Of a DNA stretch of 64,000 bases, positions 1-10,795 are shown piece after piece. Position numbers and translations under genes: made by a program. Every line of letters starts with the position of its first letter. Positions within the stretch are counted from its first letter, which is position 1. Source of the stretch: Henricia sp. BOLD:AAB3569 (lineage: Eukaryota > Echinodermata > Asteroidea > Spinulosida > Echinasteridae); contig JBBELK010000308.1 in assembly GCA_037783545.1 (NCBI GenBank), forward strand, positions 806,001 through 870,000. Direction: 5' to 3'. The notes below the pieces were generated by a model. The model saw only the letters and a program-made list of their open reading frames with translations, was not told the DNA's origin and ran no database searches.

Positions 1-380
1 TCCCTTTACTTTTTTGTTTTGTTTGTTTCCGTAAATCAACCTTTTAAGTAGTCTGCAAGCGTTTACTCTAGTCCACGTTATTTCACTTGAGACATTTTAC
101 TGGACCCCTTCAGGTAATTAGTTGATTAACCACTTCGCGACGGCTAGGCATTTTTCAATTTATTCCCCTGGAGCGGGAGACTGCACTAGCAGTTTTGGTT
201 ATGCAGTATACATGTATGTCTCTGGGGCTGGAGACTTGTTGACTAGTTTTTATTTCAAGTCGTAAATCAATCTTATTTCCCAAGTCCAGTCACAAGTCAT
301 TTTCTCCAGAGTTAAGTCACAGGTCAAAAACCCAAAACTGACTTGACCCCAAACCAACAAGATAAGAGACCAGCTCTGCC

Positions 381-518
381 CTGGGGTCGATTTCACAAAG
401 ATTTACGACGCGTCGCAAATACCAAATCCATCGCAACTCCCCAATCCCATGGCAAAATTACAAAGGGTTCGGCGACTTGCGATGGGTATGGTACTTTTCT
501 TTGTGAAATCGACCCCTG
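381..518. mobile_element. MITE, GGGGTCGATTTCACAAAG family
   Basis: Terminal inverted repeats CTGGGGTCGATTTCACAAAG (381-400) and its complement near 498-517. Elements with similar GATTTCACAAAG ends lie at 39806-39937, 40166-40268 and 58546-58667. Confidence 0.7.
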
Positions 519-720
519 GTCTAATTCATGGGCTAATTCTGTATAACCGCCCCCAAGACACTCACACTTAGAACTGCATATGCATTTCCCTGTTGCGAAG
601 TGGTTAAAGTTCTTTGAACAAATAAAAAACAATATGGTTTTTTTTCTAAAGATGCTCAGACTTTTAGCAAGCTTTTTTTTTTTTTTTTTTTTTTTAACTA
701 CTACGTGTCAAAAAAAAAAA

Positions 721-1270
721 CTGTCCTACTTTTAATCTTGAATAACCTTGTCATTTTTCAACTTATTTAAACGAAAATTTCACATCATGTAAACAAGACC
801 TGACAAATTTAATGGAGTGAGTTTCATCAGTTTTGTCCAAAAGGGTGAGATTTAATGGCCATACGAAGAAAAAAAAGACACCTAAATTTCAGAATTTGCC
901 ATTTTCGACTTGGCATCTGCCATTTTCAAGTAAACTGTCTACATGTATGTCCAAGGTCCCTTTGCACCTCCTAATGAAATGCTTGAAGCAATCAAGATGG
1001 TTTGCAATAACATTTGGAGTGATCCTGCCTTTCTTCATAAGCTTTCTGACTGCATGCAGCACACATTCCACCACCGTCTCCAGCGATGTAATGACATTGA
1101 AGGAGGCGAAGTCGAAAGTGGCGAATTCTGAAATTGACTTTTTTTTTCGTATGACCATTAAATATCACCCTCTTGGACAAAACTGATGAAACTCACTCAG
1201 TAAAATTTGTCAAGCTTTGTTTAAATCCGTTGGAAAATGACAAGGTTGTTCAAGATTAAAAGTAGGACAG
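721..1270. mobile_element. Foldback element with arms over 150 bp
   Basis: The ends CTGTCCTACTTTTAATCTTG and its complement frame a 550-bp element. The arms remain complementary for more than 150 bp each (for example TCATCAGTTTTGTCC at 828 against GGACAAAACTGATGA at 1175). ORFs on both strands here are products of the palindrome. Confidence 0.8.
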
Positions 1271-1829
1271 GTTTTTCAGACACGTACGTAGTATAAGGGT
1301 TTATTTTTGCCCTACCCGGTATAACTTGATTAGCACTGTATACCCCGAGACACATAGCATGCTTCATAGCGTGCTTGGTTGGGACTCGAACCCACGACCA
1401 TGGTTGTAATCAAGTTTTGTCAGACACTGCTCTTGGCATGAGGGTTGCGCTCATGTGTGTTGAATCATAGGTGTTGTGGTTCAGGCCACGAATCGCTTTG
1501 AAAATATAGGGTGGAAATAAGTGGGTTTATTATACATCAATGATTTATTATACATCAATAAGTGCAAATCTAATGAAGAAACCAAAATTTGGAGGGGAAA
1601 AAATATGAAGAATTTATTAGGAAAAACTTTCTGAGTTGTCCCATAGCCTTAGTGCATGAGGGCTTATGTGACGTCCGACTTGTAAATTCTTTCCAATAAG
1701 TGGTTATTTAATGAGCAAATTTGCCGACATGATAATACTTTCTGGGGCTTCTTCTTTGCATTTTAGAGCTAGTCTAAAAACCACGTCACATCGCACCTCT
1801 GGTCTTATACCCCTTGTCCGATATAACAG

Positions 1830-2054
1830 GTTAATCACGAGTCTCCTAACGACAGTCCGTAAACAGTTCTACCTGCTGAAAGGCTCGGGATTGGCCACTT
1901 CGGACGTGATGACAGACTTTGAGGCAATCCAGAAACAAGTTGAAGGTGACCGGGAGGTCGCGTGGGCCGACCAGAGCGTGTCGGAGGTCGCAGAGGTCAA
2001 GCCTAGCAATGGAGAGATAGACCTCAACTATCTGCTGGAGTTGCCGATTATGAA
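1830..2054 (+). CDS. Gene 1 exon A (first visible exon)
   Basis: Acceptor ATATAACAG after a fairly pyrimidine-rich stretch, donor AA|GTGTGT. It enters in phase 2 (one base completes a codon) and leaves in phase 2. It encodes a helical-looking segment (LLTTVRKQFYLLKG) and an acidic part (DFEAIQKQVEGDREV), then LLELPIM. The frame stays open past the donor to 2091, so the donor is chosen because it gives a phase match to exon B. A weaker GT near 2082 is an alternative. Confidence 0.65.
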
Positions 2055-5000
2055 GTGTGTGGAGAGCACTCCGAAAGGCGAGTCACTTTTTTGATAAAAA
2101 TATCAGCAGCAACCATTTGTCAATGTCATATTGAGCTCGTGCCAATGACGTCATTTTGGGAGTAAAACAATGCCGCGTCGTCGTGGAAGCAATATGCGTG
2201 CGCGTTGTGCGTGTCCATAGCGCGCGTAACGCGCTATGCTGAGGCTCCCATTGGTGAACTAAACCGCGTTACGCCCACCAGAAACAAACACAACGCGCGC
2301 GCACATCGCTTCCACAATGACTCAGCATTATTTGACTCCCAAAATGGCATATTCGCACGTGTTCGAAAGGGGTCAATAGGTTATAAAAAGAAAAAAGTTT
2401 TGAAACATCGTACGTATTGACCGATGCAATTAAGACATTTTGGAACACAACTGCTTAAAAAAATATAAAATTATATAATAAAAAGGTTTTATTTCCATTT
2501 GGCATTATAGCCCCGTTGAGGTCCCCACGCAAGAGCAATGGTCGTTTATCGAGTTCGTGCACGCCTGCGAGAACCCCAGGCACGCCATTGCCGGGGAGGA
2601 GAGGGACACCCGTGCAGGTTGGAACACCAGCTGGCAGAGGTAATACAAAATAAAAATATAAAAAAAACATACATTTTACTGTTTTTTTTTTTTCAAGCAT
2701 TCATGAGAATTTTATGTGAAATGCCACAGGTTCGCATTCGAATGGTAGAAAAAGTCAAAATGAGATTGCAAAACACACCATTTTTATCCACGAAAATCAC
2801 CTGGAAAAATTGTACATCCGTTTAATGAACAATTGTAGTCTTTTCGATAATACCAGAAATACATTGGTAGTAATTTGACTCAAGTTTTTAAAAAGTACCA
2901 TGACAAAATAGCAATATAAAATCGCATGTTCGCTATTTTGCAAAATATTCATTGATTGAGGTCTACTGGTTTGTCTGACAATCACAGGGTATGACCAGGT
3001 ATGTCAGAATCATTAAAGGAGTGTCCAGATCACATTGTTGAGCACCCCCCCTAGCATCCCCTCCCCCGAACGAAATCCATTTTCTGGAAAAATCTGGACA
3101 AGATCCTCTATAGAGAGCCCTAGTAATTTCGGACTAGTTTGCCGCATGATTTGCTTGTAATATGTTATTTCCTGACTGCACTTTTCATTTTCTCTAGTTC
3201 CTTGTCCTAATCCAAACAATGGTCATCCTCCATCGCGTGTCGAGACGCCCAGGCCAGGCACTCCCTACGCTCGGAGGAACGTGGCCAACAGTAACCCCAT
3301 TGACACCTTTGAACCAATATCTGATGGCAGACGGCCAGACACACCACGTGCAGTCAACAAAATTTGCAACACCGAAAACGGGAGACTCTTTTCAGACACC
3401 ACTCCAGACAATTTCCGGCAAGAAAACAGGATTGTTGACGGCGGTGGTATCCCACAATGCAATGGTATCCCACAATGCATTGGGCAGACGGTGACCAAGT
3501 CGCAACCCTCGGTGACGCAAGCGACAGAAATGGACGATACGAGACGTGATCTCGCATCGACCTTTGACATGGAAGGAGTACAACCTCTTTCGTCACCAGC
3601 AATATCCGAGACAAGTATAAAACCCGCACTCAAAAACGCCACTCATGTGACATCTTCTGATCAATCACAGGCATCGTCGTCTCATCATAGCGAGGACGAC
3701 TCAAGCTCGGCCAATCAGGATTCGCAAAAAACAGTTGCCAGGGTGATAATTTTTAACCAGGAGAATACCACGCCAAACCAGAAAATCAGCCCAGCCACTG
3801 GTAAATGTTACTCAATCATTTTCTTGGCTTAAAGATACAGGCTCGTCAATGCGCGCCCGAGAGGAACGAGTTTGTGCCTTGAAATTCACCGCCTTTCTGT
3901 GGAATCCGTAAAAGGTTTCAACTTGCAAACGATACATTGGGCATTTAAACCTGCGTAGAATGAGCTGACCACTGGAGCCCTGCGTCTCCCAAACAACCCT
4001 AGAAGTGCAGGAACTCAGGAAGGCACTTCAGGCAGAGTGGCGCACCCTGCCTCAGTGGCTCTTATAGAGGCTGGTTCAGTCCGCCTTGCCACAATAGGTG
4101 GTCATACATGTTACTGACTGATAAAATATGTTGGTTGGAGTATAATTTTTGTAACCATGTTTTTGCCACTCCTAAGAAAACTAGTCATTTTTCTCCCGCC
4201 GAGAAGCATGAAAAAAATAATTTCTAACGGCTTTTCTTTTTCAGGGCGCATCATGTCCTATGCCGATGCATTAGCAACTCCGCAGAGACTAGACTCAAGC
4301 GTCCAACAGAGGGCGCCGTTTGCCGTTCTGACCAACAATTCACCGCAACTTCCAAACAGACAGCGGAACAACAAATCACAGCGGTTATTCAATGACGCTA
4401 AGGACCGCTGTCTTAGCCAGTCAACGTCAAAAACAGTGAAAAGGTACAATAGATTTCCTTAAAGGAGCGTGTCCAGATCAATTTTTTGAGCCCCCCATTA
4501 TTCGCATGGGTGTTGACATTTTTTGTGTCATATTTTTGGTGTCATATTTTTCTCAATATCATACTGAAATTTCGTGCTCTCAATCCGTATGTTTTTAAGG
4601 ATATCGTCAAAAATCCGCCAATGTTTTGGAAACTAATTTATCCGTTCCATAAAGCCGTGCAGTGATCACACCAACATTTTTGATTCCACATCCAAATTGG
4701 AGACTGCAAATAATAATAATAATATAATAATAATCAATTCTTATAGAGCGCCCTCCATAAAAATTATCTCGGGGCGCTTTACAAATACAGTAAAAACACA
4801 TTAAAATACAGCACATTAAAAAGTACCAACAAAAAACACAAAAATAATTTAACAATTTTATATCTTCGTAAAAAAATGTGTTTTAAGAGATCCTTGAAAT
4901 AATTTCATATGAAACGGCACCACGTACTAACAGTGGCAGGGCATTCCAAAGTCTCGGTGCACAGACCTGGAATGCCCTGTCACTGTAGTACTTGTTACCG

Positions 5001-8000
5001 CCAATAGATTGGAACAAATACAATTTTCCCTGAGAATTTGTGCTCTCAATCCGTATCTCAAATATAATGTTTAAGGTATTTTATATGATTGTGTTTTATA
5101 CGATCTGAAGAAACTGCTTTAAAACATTTGTCATTGTTTTCTCGGAACGTAGATGAGATACTGAGCTAACACCATTTGTAACAGTTTTCCAATAAATCTA
5201 TCCTCTAAGCCCCAATTTATCATTTGCAGTTACCCAAAATTTGACTTCACGAGTTGACAAGAAAAAAACTGACTAAAAGTGTTGATAGCAATGGTAACAA
5301 ACACCACATGATTTTTATTTTCGTGTATTAAAAATGGTACCTTTGTGGGCGAAATTGCTGCCTGAAGACGGTTTATTCTTACAAAGTTGTCTGCAGACAA
5401 CTTTTTTTCCATTCATTCAACACAAAAACCATACATGGATTTGTAAGGTTTTCTGAAGTATTACTGCATTACTATGTGGCTGAAATTTCTACAAGGCAGT
5501 TTATCAACATTACTCTTTACTTATGTAATGCTGGTGTTGCTGTTTTTAAAAGTTTCCCATCATGTAAGCTATCTTTAAACCTCCAGAAATGCCCATCGTC
5601 GGGGAACAGTCACCAAGCTGAATCCCTTGCTGCATCGGCGCACCAAGTCACAAGGCGTACTTGGCGAGAGGCCGTTCTCACAACAGGGGGCGAATAATCA
5701 CGCAGAGACACTCCGACGGTTTGGCCTCCCTTCGATGTCGGATCAGCCAATATCAGGTACATATTTGTGTGTCGGCCATGAAGTTAAATATACAAAAACT
5801 AGTATAAAAACTGGAATTTTTGAGAGGGTGTGTCCAGATCACAATTTTGACACACCCATTTTTCCCATGGGTGTTTAGATTTTGATATATCATGTCATTT
5901 TTTTCAACACCATTCTGAAATGTTTTATTCTCAATCCGTATATTTTCAGGGATATAGTAAAAAACTACCAATGTTTTGTAAACTAATTCATTTGGTTCCA
6001 TAATGCAGTGCAGTTAATTACACCAACCTTTTTGCTTCCACATCCAAATTGGAAATTGCATATTTCTTGTTTCCCATGGATAGTATGTTGGGGAAGTATT
6101 TTATATGATTGTTAGGTTAAAATAAAATCAATTTTTCTGAACACACTCCTTGCACTGTCCGTGTTTGGGTGAAAGGATTAAAAAACTTATTTCACACAAG
6201 CGAACGAATGTAGAAAGCTTACGTGTCTCTGTAACGAAAAATATAAAAAAACTTAAATTTCCGGCTTTGGGAATTGGAGATACAAGCTTTTTTCTTGAAA
6301 CTGGCTTCACATGTTGTATGTGCGCGTACGCTCATATGTACATAGTACAATGTACACACGTACGGGCACATGTACATTTACGTCATAACCCTTTCGAATA
6401 AAAGACAGGGCCTGTCTTTTATTATTTCTTGTTTTTAATCGACTGGCATTAATCATTGACGGATTTTTACGTTCTTGGTACCAAATGAAAGCTGATAACT
6501 TTAAAGCAATTTAACTTTAAAAAATATTGTTGACGCTCAAATCGGCCTAAAATCGGACAGTGCAACTTTAAAGGGCCCCTTATTTAGGATTTTTATCAAT
6601 GAAATCTATGCTTTAAAACCACTCTACTCAGTTAAAGTCATAAAAATCCTATTTGGAGCTTGCTTTGGGGGTTAAAACAAAGGTTTTTAGTTTTTATGCT
6701 AATGCGAATATGCATATTCATGACCAAGGTCACGATGTCACAAGAGGCAAACACAGGAAAATCACATTCAACTGTGCACAAAAGATTCCACTTTTTTCTC
6801 AATTTTCCTGAAACTTTTGTAATCCATGGCTGTTTGAGTTTGTTTTACATGTTGCCTGCTGTAAGCCATGACAAAACTGGGGGTAGAAACTGCAGCAATT
6901 TGCCACAAGTCCAACTTGAAGTCTTATGTTTTTTCTTAACTTTTCCCTTCTGTCTTCCTTATGTGATGCACTCAAAACAGCGCCCTCTGTCTGTGATTTA
7001 TTGCAATGAAATCTTCAAAGTTGAAAAAGGCCACCTTTTATTTATTTTACATCCAAACGAACAATAGTATGTCTTGCTGAACAAGTAATCCGTCATTATG
7101 AAGCAAAGCTTAGGCACAAAGTTGTTTAGCATGTCACAGGCCCTTTAAGTAGTGATATTCGCAGGAATTTTATAATGGGAAAAAACATATACTTGTTTTT
7201 CTGCAGTTGGACAAAAAAGGCCCATGCCAGCATACATGTCACTCACAGCATCAGCTGCCCATAAACGGAGAAACTACAACCGAGGGTAAGTCTTTAAAGG
7301 CCAATTCAAGACGAATTAATATTTAAATGAGTGTGCACACAAGCTTTTTTACATGTGAAATAAACTGGTCTCCTGTCTGTTGTGGTATTACGGCTTTGTT
7401 TTCCATGTGGTAAAGCCAGGGAACCGGCCTAAATAGGACAGCATGGTGAAAGCATGGATATGCAATTTTTCTTTGTTTTTTTGGAATGTAGATGCGGTAC
7501 TGAGCTGACTTATACATGGGTTCGTTGACATACACATCCTCAATCACACATGGCGATTTATTTCAAACATGTCAAGCATATAAGTCTGTTTTGAATACTG
7601 GAGAGACTTTTTCACCAGGATCATAACTCCGTGCAATGCCATCTATCTTCTTCCAAAACAAAAGAAATTTCTTAAGACAGACCTAAGAAGATAACTTAAG
7701 CAACAAATAGTGCAACAACATACATTTCTGAAAACCCTGTGTAAACATTTCTTATTTAACGTACGTAACATAGGACACATACTTTGTGACATTTTTTGGT
7801 GTCCTTGTTACATACGGTATATTGGATATTTGCACGCAGCTTTCAGGAAGGTATATTGTGGCACTATTCGTTGCAGTTCTTTAGCTGAAGTTATCTACTT
7901 AGATCTATCTTAAGATATTTCTTTTGTTTTGAGAGAAGATGAATGACATTGTACAGAGATATAATCCTGGAGGAAAAGGTCTCTCTAGTATTGAAAACAG

Positions 8001-9172
8001 ACACATATGTGAAAATGAGTGGAAAAGTTGTTGAGTTGGCTCCACTTTGCACAAGCTAGGTTTATTGTTTGAAATAAGGTAATTGTATGTTTCAGCCGAT
8101 ATTTGCCCTTGTTACATGACATGGTATGCACGTGATTTGTCAACAGATCTCAATCATCGCAAGAAAACCAGCCTCCAGCGACGAGACTTCAGCGGACGGA
8201 AAGCACTATCAAACCCGCAGTTAGAATACCGTAAGTACTATCTGAACAAGGCTTGGGCAAATTTAAATCCTCCCTGAAGTCGATAGACCTTTATCACGGT
8301 GCAGCCATCTTCTCTTTTCCCCTATTAAAATGAACGTAATGAAAGCGAGGTTTGCCGAAATGAAATGGTTTGGCCCCGTGTTGACAATTTTCATTGTGTG
8401 CATCACAATGACATGCGCGCGGTGCGATCAAGAAAATGCGTAGCGCGGACAGTGATTCTCTCCAAACAACAACGGAAGACTGCACGCGCAGACGCGCACA
8501 CGCACTGATCATGCCCGACACGTACACGTACTATGCAGTGGGGAAAAAGACCAAGATGGACGCACCGTGATAAAGGTCTATTAGAATCAAGTAAGGAATC
8601 AGAATCGCGATTCCGTCTTTTGGAGGAATTGATTCCCATTATCTTGGCGATTCCAGGAAGTACCCGGCGATTCTGAATTTTAACGAATACAGAAACTATA
8701 ACATTTAAGGAATTTAGCTGGGTTTTGTGTCCACTTTGTGAAATATTTTATAGGGGTACCATGGCCGAGTGGTTTGGGTCATTGGCTCGCGGCACTCGGG
8801 TGAAAACGTTTTGTTCGTTGGGTGCATGGTCATTGTATCTGTGCCCTTAAGCAAGGTACTTAACCACAATTGCTCCATCCTTCGGAAGGGATGTAAAGCC
8901 ATTAATTGGTCCAGTGTGTTGTGCATTCTTTTGTAAGGAGTGAGGGGATTCCATCCCCTGTGTCTCTGGCCATCGGTTACCAATGTCAATGTACCTGGAC
9001 GTGTTTTGAGTTTAGTATTTTTGTTGTTTTACTTCTCAAGATTTTATTGTAAACCAAATTCTCATGATCTTCCTTTCTGTGTCCACTTCGCTAAATTTGT
9101 TTCTTTTTTTGTGTACTTTTCGTCAGGTCTTTCAGCAGAAGTCGATCCACCAGCAACTTAAGTAGCAAATGA
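1830..9172 (+). CDS. Gene 1: unidentified Ser/Thr-Pro-rich protein, C-terminal part (8 coding exons, 5'-truncated by window)
   Basis: Eight exons join in one frame: 1830-2054, 2521-2639, 3198-3800, 4245-4443, 5587-5756, 7207-7285, 8147-8230, 9127-9172. Every junction has AG and GT borders, the codon phases agree at all seven introns, and the last exon ends in TGA. The visible protein is about 508 residues; the N-terminus lies before the window or was not found in 1-1829. Residues 1-76 look folded and helical with an acidic segment. Residues 77-160 are a basic, proline-rich stretch with many Ser/Thr-Pro sites, including SPRK and TPAR that fit a CDK-type consensus. The rest is polar and low complexity, with basic clusters (HRRGTV, LLHRR, HKRRNY) and a Ser/Arg-rich end (SRSRSTSNLSSK). 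I do not recognise the family. Phosphorylation by cell-cycle kinases is an inference from the motifs only. Confidence 0.75.
2151..2348. mobile_element. Inverted-repeat MITE, GC-rich interior
   Basis: Left arm CATTTTGGGAGT and right arm GACTCCCAAAATGG, with inner complementary GTGGAAGC/GCTTCCAC blocks. It lies in the intron between exons A and B of gene 1. Confidence 0.65.
2521..2639 (+). CDS. Gene 1 exon B, Ser/Thr-Pro-rich basic segment
   Basis: Acceptor CCCGTTGAG, donor GCAGAG|GTAATA. With the AA carried from exon A the join gives K-SPRKSNGR. The exon encodes repeated TP and SP sites (TPARTPGTP, RRGTPV, GTPAGR). Another frame is also open, but only this one joins exons A and C in phase. 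Confidence 0.7.
3013..3110. mobile_element. MITE family A copy 1 (short, internally deleted)
   Basis: Starts TTAAAGGAGTGTCCAGATCA and ends with AAAAATCTGGACAAGATCCT. Same ends as the 336-bp copy at 34166-34501, with the middle missing. Confidence 0.7.
3198..3800 (+). CDS. Gene 1 exon C, long disordered exon
   Basis: Acceptor TTTTCTCTAG and donor CACTG|GTAAATG. This 603-bp exon gives about 200 codons without a stop. It starts with more TP sites (VETPRPGTPYARR) and continues as polar Ser/Gln/Asp-rich sequence with an SSSHHSEDDSSS acidic patch. An 18-bp in-frame tandem duplication (about 3445-3480) repeats GIPQC. No domain recognised. Confidence 0.8.
4245..4443 (+). CDS. Gene 1 exon D
   Basis: Acceptor TTTTCTTTTTCAG is strong; donor AAAAG|GTACAA is moderate. 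It encodes GRIMSYADALATPQR and then an Asn/Gln/Ser-rich stretch ending TSKTVKR. Phases match exons C and E. A MITE begins 16 bp after the donor. Confidence 0.75.
4459..5095. mobile_element. MITE family A copy 2, interrupted by another insertion
   Basis: Starts TTAAAGGAGCGTGTCCAGAT at 4459, 16 bp after the donor of gene 1 exon D. About 4710-5030 is an insertion: an (AAT)n tract, then GAGCGCCCTCC ... GGGGCGCTTTACA, and a 20-bp inverted pair GGCAGGGCATTCCA/TGGAATGCCCTGTC. Family A sequence (CTCAATCCGTATCTC, TATTTTATATGATTG) resumes after it. Confidence 0.6.
5587..5756 (+). CDS. Gene 1 exon E, basic segment
   Basis: Acceptor TTTAAACCTCCAG, donor ATATCAG|GTACAT. In the frame forced by exon D it encodes NAHRRGTVTKLNPLLHRR and continues to RFGLPSMSDQPIS. 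The arginine-rich cluster is the most basic region of the visible protein. Confidence 0.75.
5823..6150. mobile_element. MITE family A copy 3
   Basis: Begins GAGGGTGTGTCCAGATCACA and ends CTGAACACACTCCT. The interior matches copy 4 (ATTCTGAAAT, CTCAATCCGTAT, CAATGTTTTGTAAACTAATT). Confidence 0.75.
6568..7148. mobile_element. MITE family C copy 1 (581 bp, TTAA ends)
   Basis: Bounded by TTAAAGGGCC and GGCCCTTTAA. Nearly identical to 28844-29417 over its full length. A 135-codon ORF is conserved in both copies but matches nothing I know and is explained by copy identity. Confidence 0.85.
7207..7285 (+). CDS. Gene 1 exon F (79 bp)
   Basis: Acceptor TTTTTCTGCAG, donor CGAGG|GTAAGT (strong). It encodes GQKRPMPAYMSL and HKRRNYNRG. 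This short exon is supported by good splice sites and by phases that fit both neighbours. Confidence 0.7.
8147..8230 (+). CDS. Gene 1 exon G (84 bp)
   Basis: Donor ATACC|GTAAGT is strong; acceptor GTCAACAG has a weak pyrimidine tract. In phase it encodes SQSSQENQPPATRLQR and IKPAVRIP. A different frame across it is also open, but it does not join exons F and H. Confidence 0.6.
8284..8580. mobile_element. MITE family B copy 1 (TA ends)
   Basis: Ends TAGACCTTTATCACGGTGC and GCACCGTGATAAAGGTCTA form a 19-bp inverted repeat, with a TA at each border. A second copy in the opposite orientation lies at 50439-50726. Confidence 0.88.
8752..8975 (+). mobile_element. tRNA-derived SINE, Leu/Ser-like head
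   Basis: Head CATGGCCGAGTGGTTTGG carries a pol III A-box-like motif. The body has GCCCTTAAGCAAGGTACTTA and GTCTCTGGCC. Related copies: 19798-20024 and a headless copy at 37419-37565. Confidence 0.7.
9127..9172 (+). CDS. Gene 1 last coding exon H with stop
   Basis: Acceptor TTTTCGTCAG; the exon completes CC+G (Pro), encodes SFSRSRSTSNLSSK and stops at TGA 9170-9172. I see no AATAAA in the next 300 bases, so the 3' end is not placed. Confidence 0.7.
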
Positions 9173-9899
9173 ACCCTCGAAGTTAATGTGAAAAATGGAT
9201 TTTGCTAGCTTTAAGGTTGATTCACACTGAATTTCTTTCACGTGTGACATGTGTAAATTTTGACACGCGAAAATTTGGTGTAAACCAACACTAAAATTCA
9301 CAGAATCACAAAAACGGCTGACAACCAAATTGATTTATTGTTTTCTAGTGGGACAGTTGAGCACAAAATTCCTTCCATGCCCGCATTTTTGTAAGGCGAC
9401 ATGCATCAAAATTTACGCGTAGAAAAGTGTTCGGTGTGAAATGCCGTTAGTAGTGACAGCTGAAACAATTGATTATTGATTTCTCATCACTTGCTCAACG
9501 TACGTCAACGTGTAAGGGTTGAATCATTTTTGTTAATATGCAAAAACCTTCCATAAATCATGATTGTACAGATTTTGACGTTTCATGAACTCTATTGTAA
9601 TTTACTTGTGTATTTGTGTACATACTTTGTATACATGTACTTTTTGCCTTTTATTATCACTCTTGTTTAATGACTGAGCGACCCAATTAGAGAAATTGCT
9701 TCTTTCAACGATAATTCGATGAAAAGAATTCCTAATGTGTACATGTGTATGCACAGTTTTTCATTCAGGTTAAAAATAATACGTTCGATGAAGCAAAATA
9801 GGTTCTTTCAACGAATACTGCTTAATTCTATGAAGCGAATCTGTAGTGTGTACCCGTAATTAGCAGTTTGCGTGTAACATTCGCATAATAATGGCGGGT

Positions 9900-10590
9900 G
9901 CCCGAATAAGCCAGTTGCGTGTTACAATTGCGTAAATCTTAAAGTACCAACTTCGTGCTATGGCACTCGCGTATGAGTAAGTCAAGCACCAGACTATCTT
10001 GAAAATCAGACTGTTGCCGCAGGTTGTTAGCCGGCGCGTTCCGGCCGACACAAACGGCAGTGCTATTTCCTGGCACTTTGTCAGTAAAACTTACCAACTT
10101 CTGACGATGTCCTATCGAATGGAAAAACACTCAACCAACGGTGGTATTAATTTTATCAGTTCTAGACATGGCAAGATTTACCGACTGCATGTCATTTTTT
10201 TTCAAGTCAAGTTTACTGCAATGTGTAAGTCTCGCTTCGTTCAAACCATTAACGTAACCCAAAATCGTTACTCCACTTTCTTGAATTTATCACTGCAGTT
10301 TGGAGCCATTCCAGCTTTCAAAGTTGACATCCATTTCAAGTCAAACAACATGTTATATATATAAGTCGTTATTTTAATTTTATGGCGAGTACATGTTTCA
10401 ACATCTTAAAAATACATTGAGTAGTGTGCGAGGTATTCCAGGTACCGTACAGACTTTTGCGCCGGCTAACATGTACCGGCGTGCAACAGCCTGATTTGCC
10501 AGATAGTCTGGTGCTTGACTCACTCATACGCTAGCGCCATAGCGTGAAGGCGGGACTCTAGGATTTATGCAAATGTAACACGCAACTGGC
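9900..10590. mobile_element. Foldback element, about 130-bp arms
   Basis: Left arm (9900-10045: AAGCCAGTTGCGTGTTAC, GTCAAGCACCAGACTATCTT, TGTTAGCCGG) is complementary to the right arm (10468-10590: CCGGCTAACA, AGATAGTCTGGTGCTTGAC, GTAACACGCAACTGGCTT). Confidence 0.8.
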
Positions 10591-10621
10591 TTGTTCATCA
10601 CTTTCAAATAGAGGTATAGTT

Positions 10622-10795
10622 TAGAAAGTCACATACTATGCCGTTGTTGCTACGTTGGCACACCAATGCCCAGCAACCGAGAGTCCGGTTGCTTTATATA
10701 CGTACCATTCTCTCCTACGGTGAACACAGTATTGATTTTGTACTTCACACCTGCTGCGTGCACCACATAGCAACAAAAAATTAGTCTTTAAATCA
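10622..10795. repeat. Dispersed repeat, copy 1
   Basis: Shares TTCACACCTGC, TGCACCACATAGCAAC and CACAGTATTGATTTTGTACTT with an inverted copy at 50200-50385. Confidence 0.65.

Larger units (their letters stand above)
1..1829. other. Upstream region or intron of gene 1
   Basis: No exon was recognised. It holds AAGTC-rich sequence near 240-345, two inverted-repeat elements (381-518, 721-1270), a T run at 671-695, and a tRNA-like B-box fragment on the minus strand near 1380-1400. Stretches at 1619-1650 and 16440-16475 share a short dispersed repeat. Confidence 0.5.

Noticed and set aside
833-1186. ORFs with similar ends on both strands
   Set aside because: Explained by the 721-1270 palindromic element.
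6660-7067. A 135-codon ORF conserved in two places (also 28930-29337)
   Set aside because: Both copies lie inside the same MITE family at the same offset, so the match comes from element copying. The protein shows no known domain and the code is AT-rich without codon bias.
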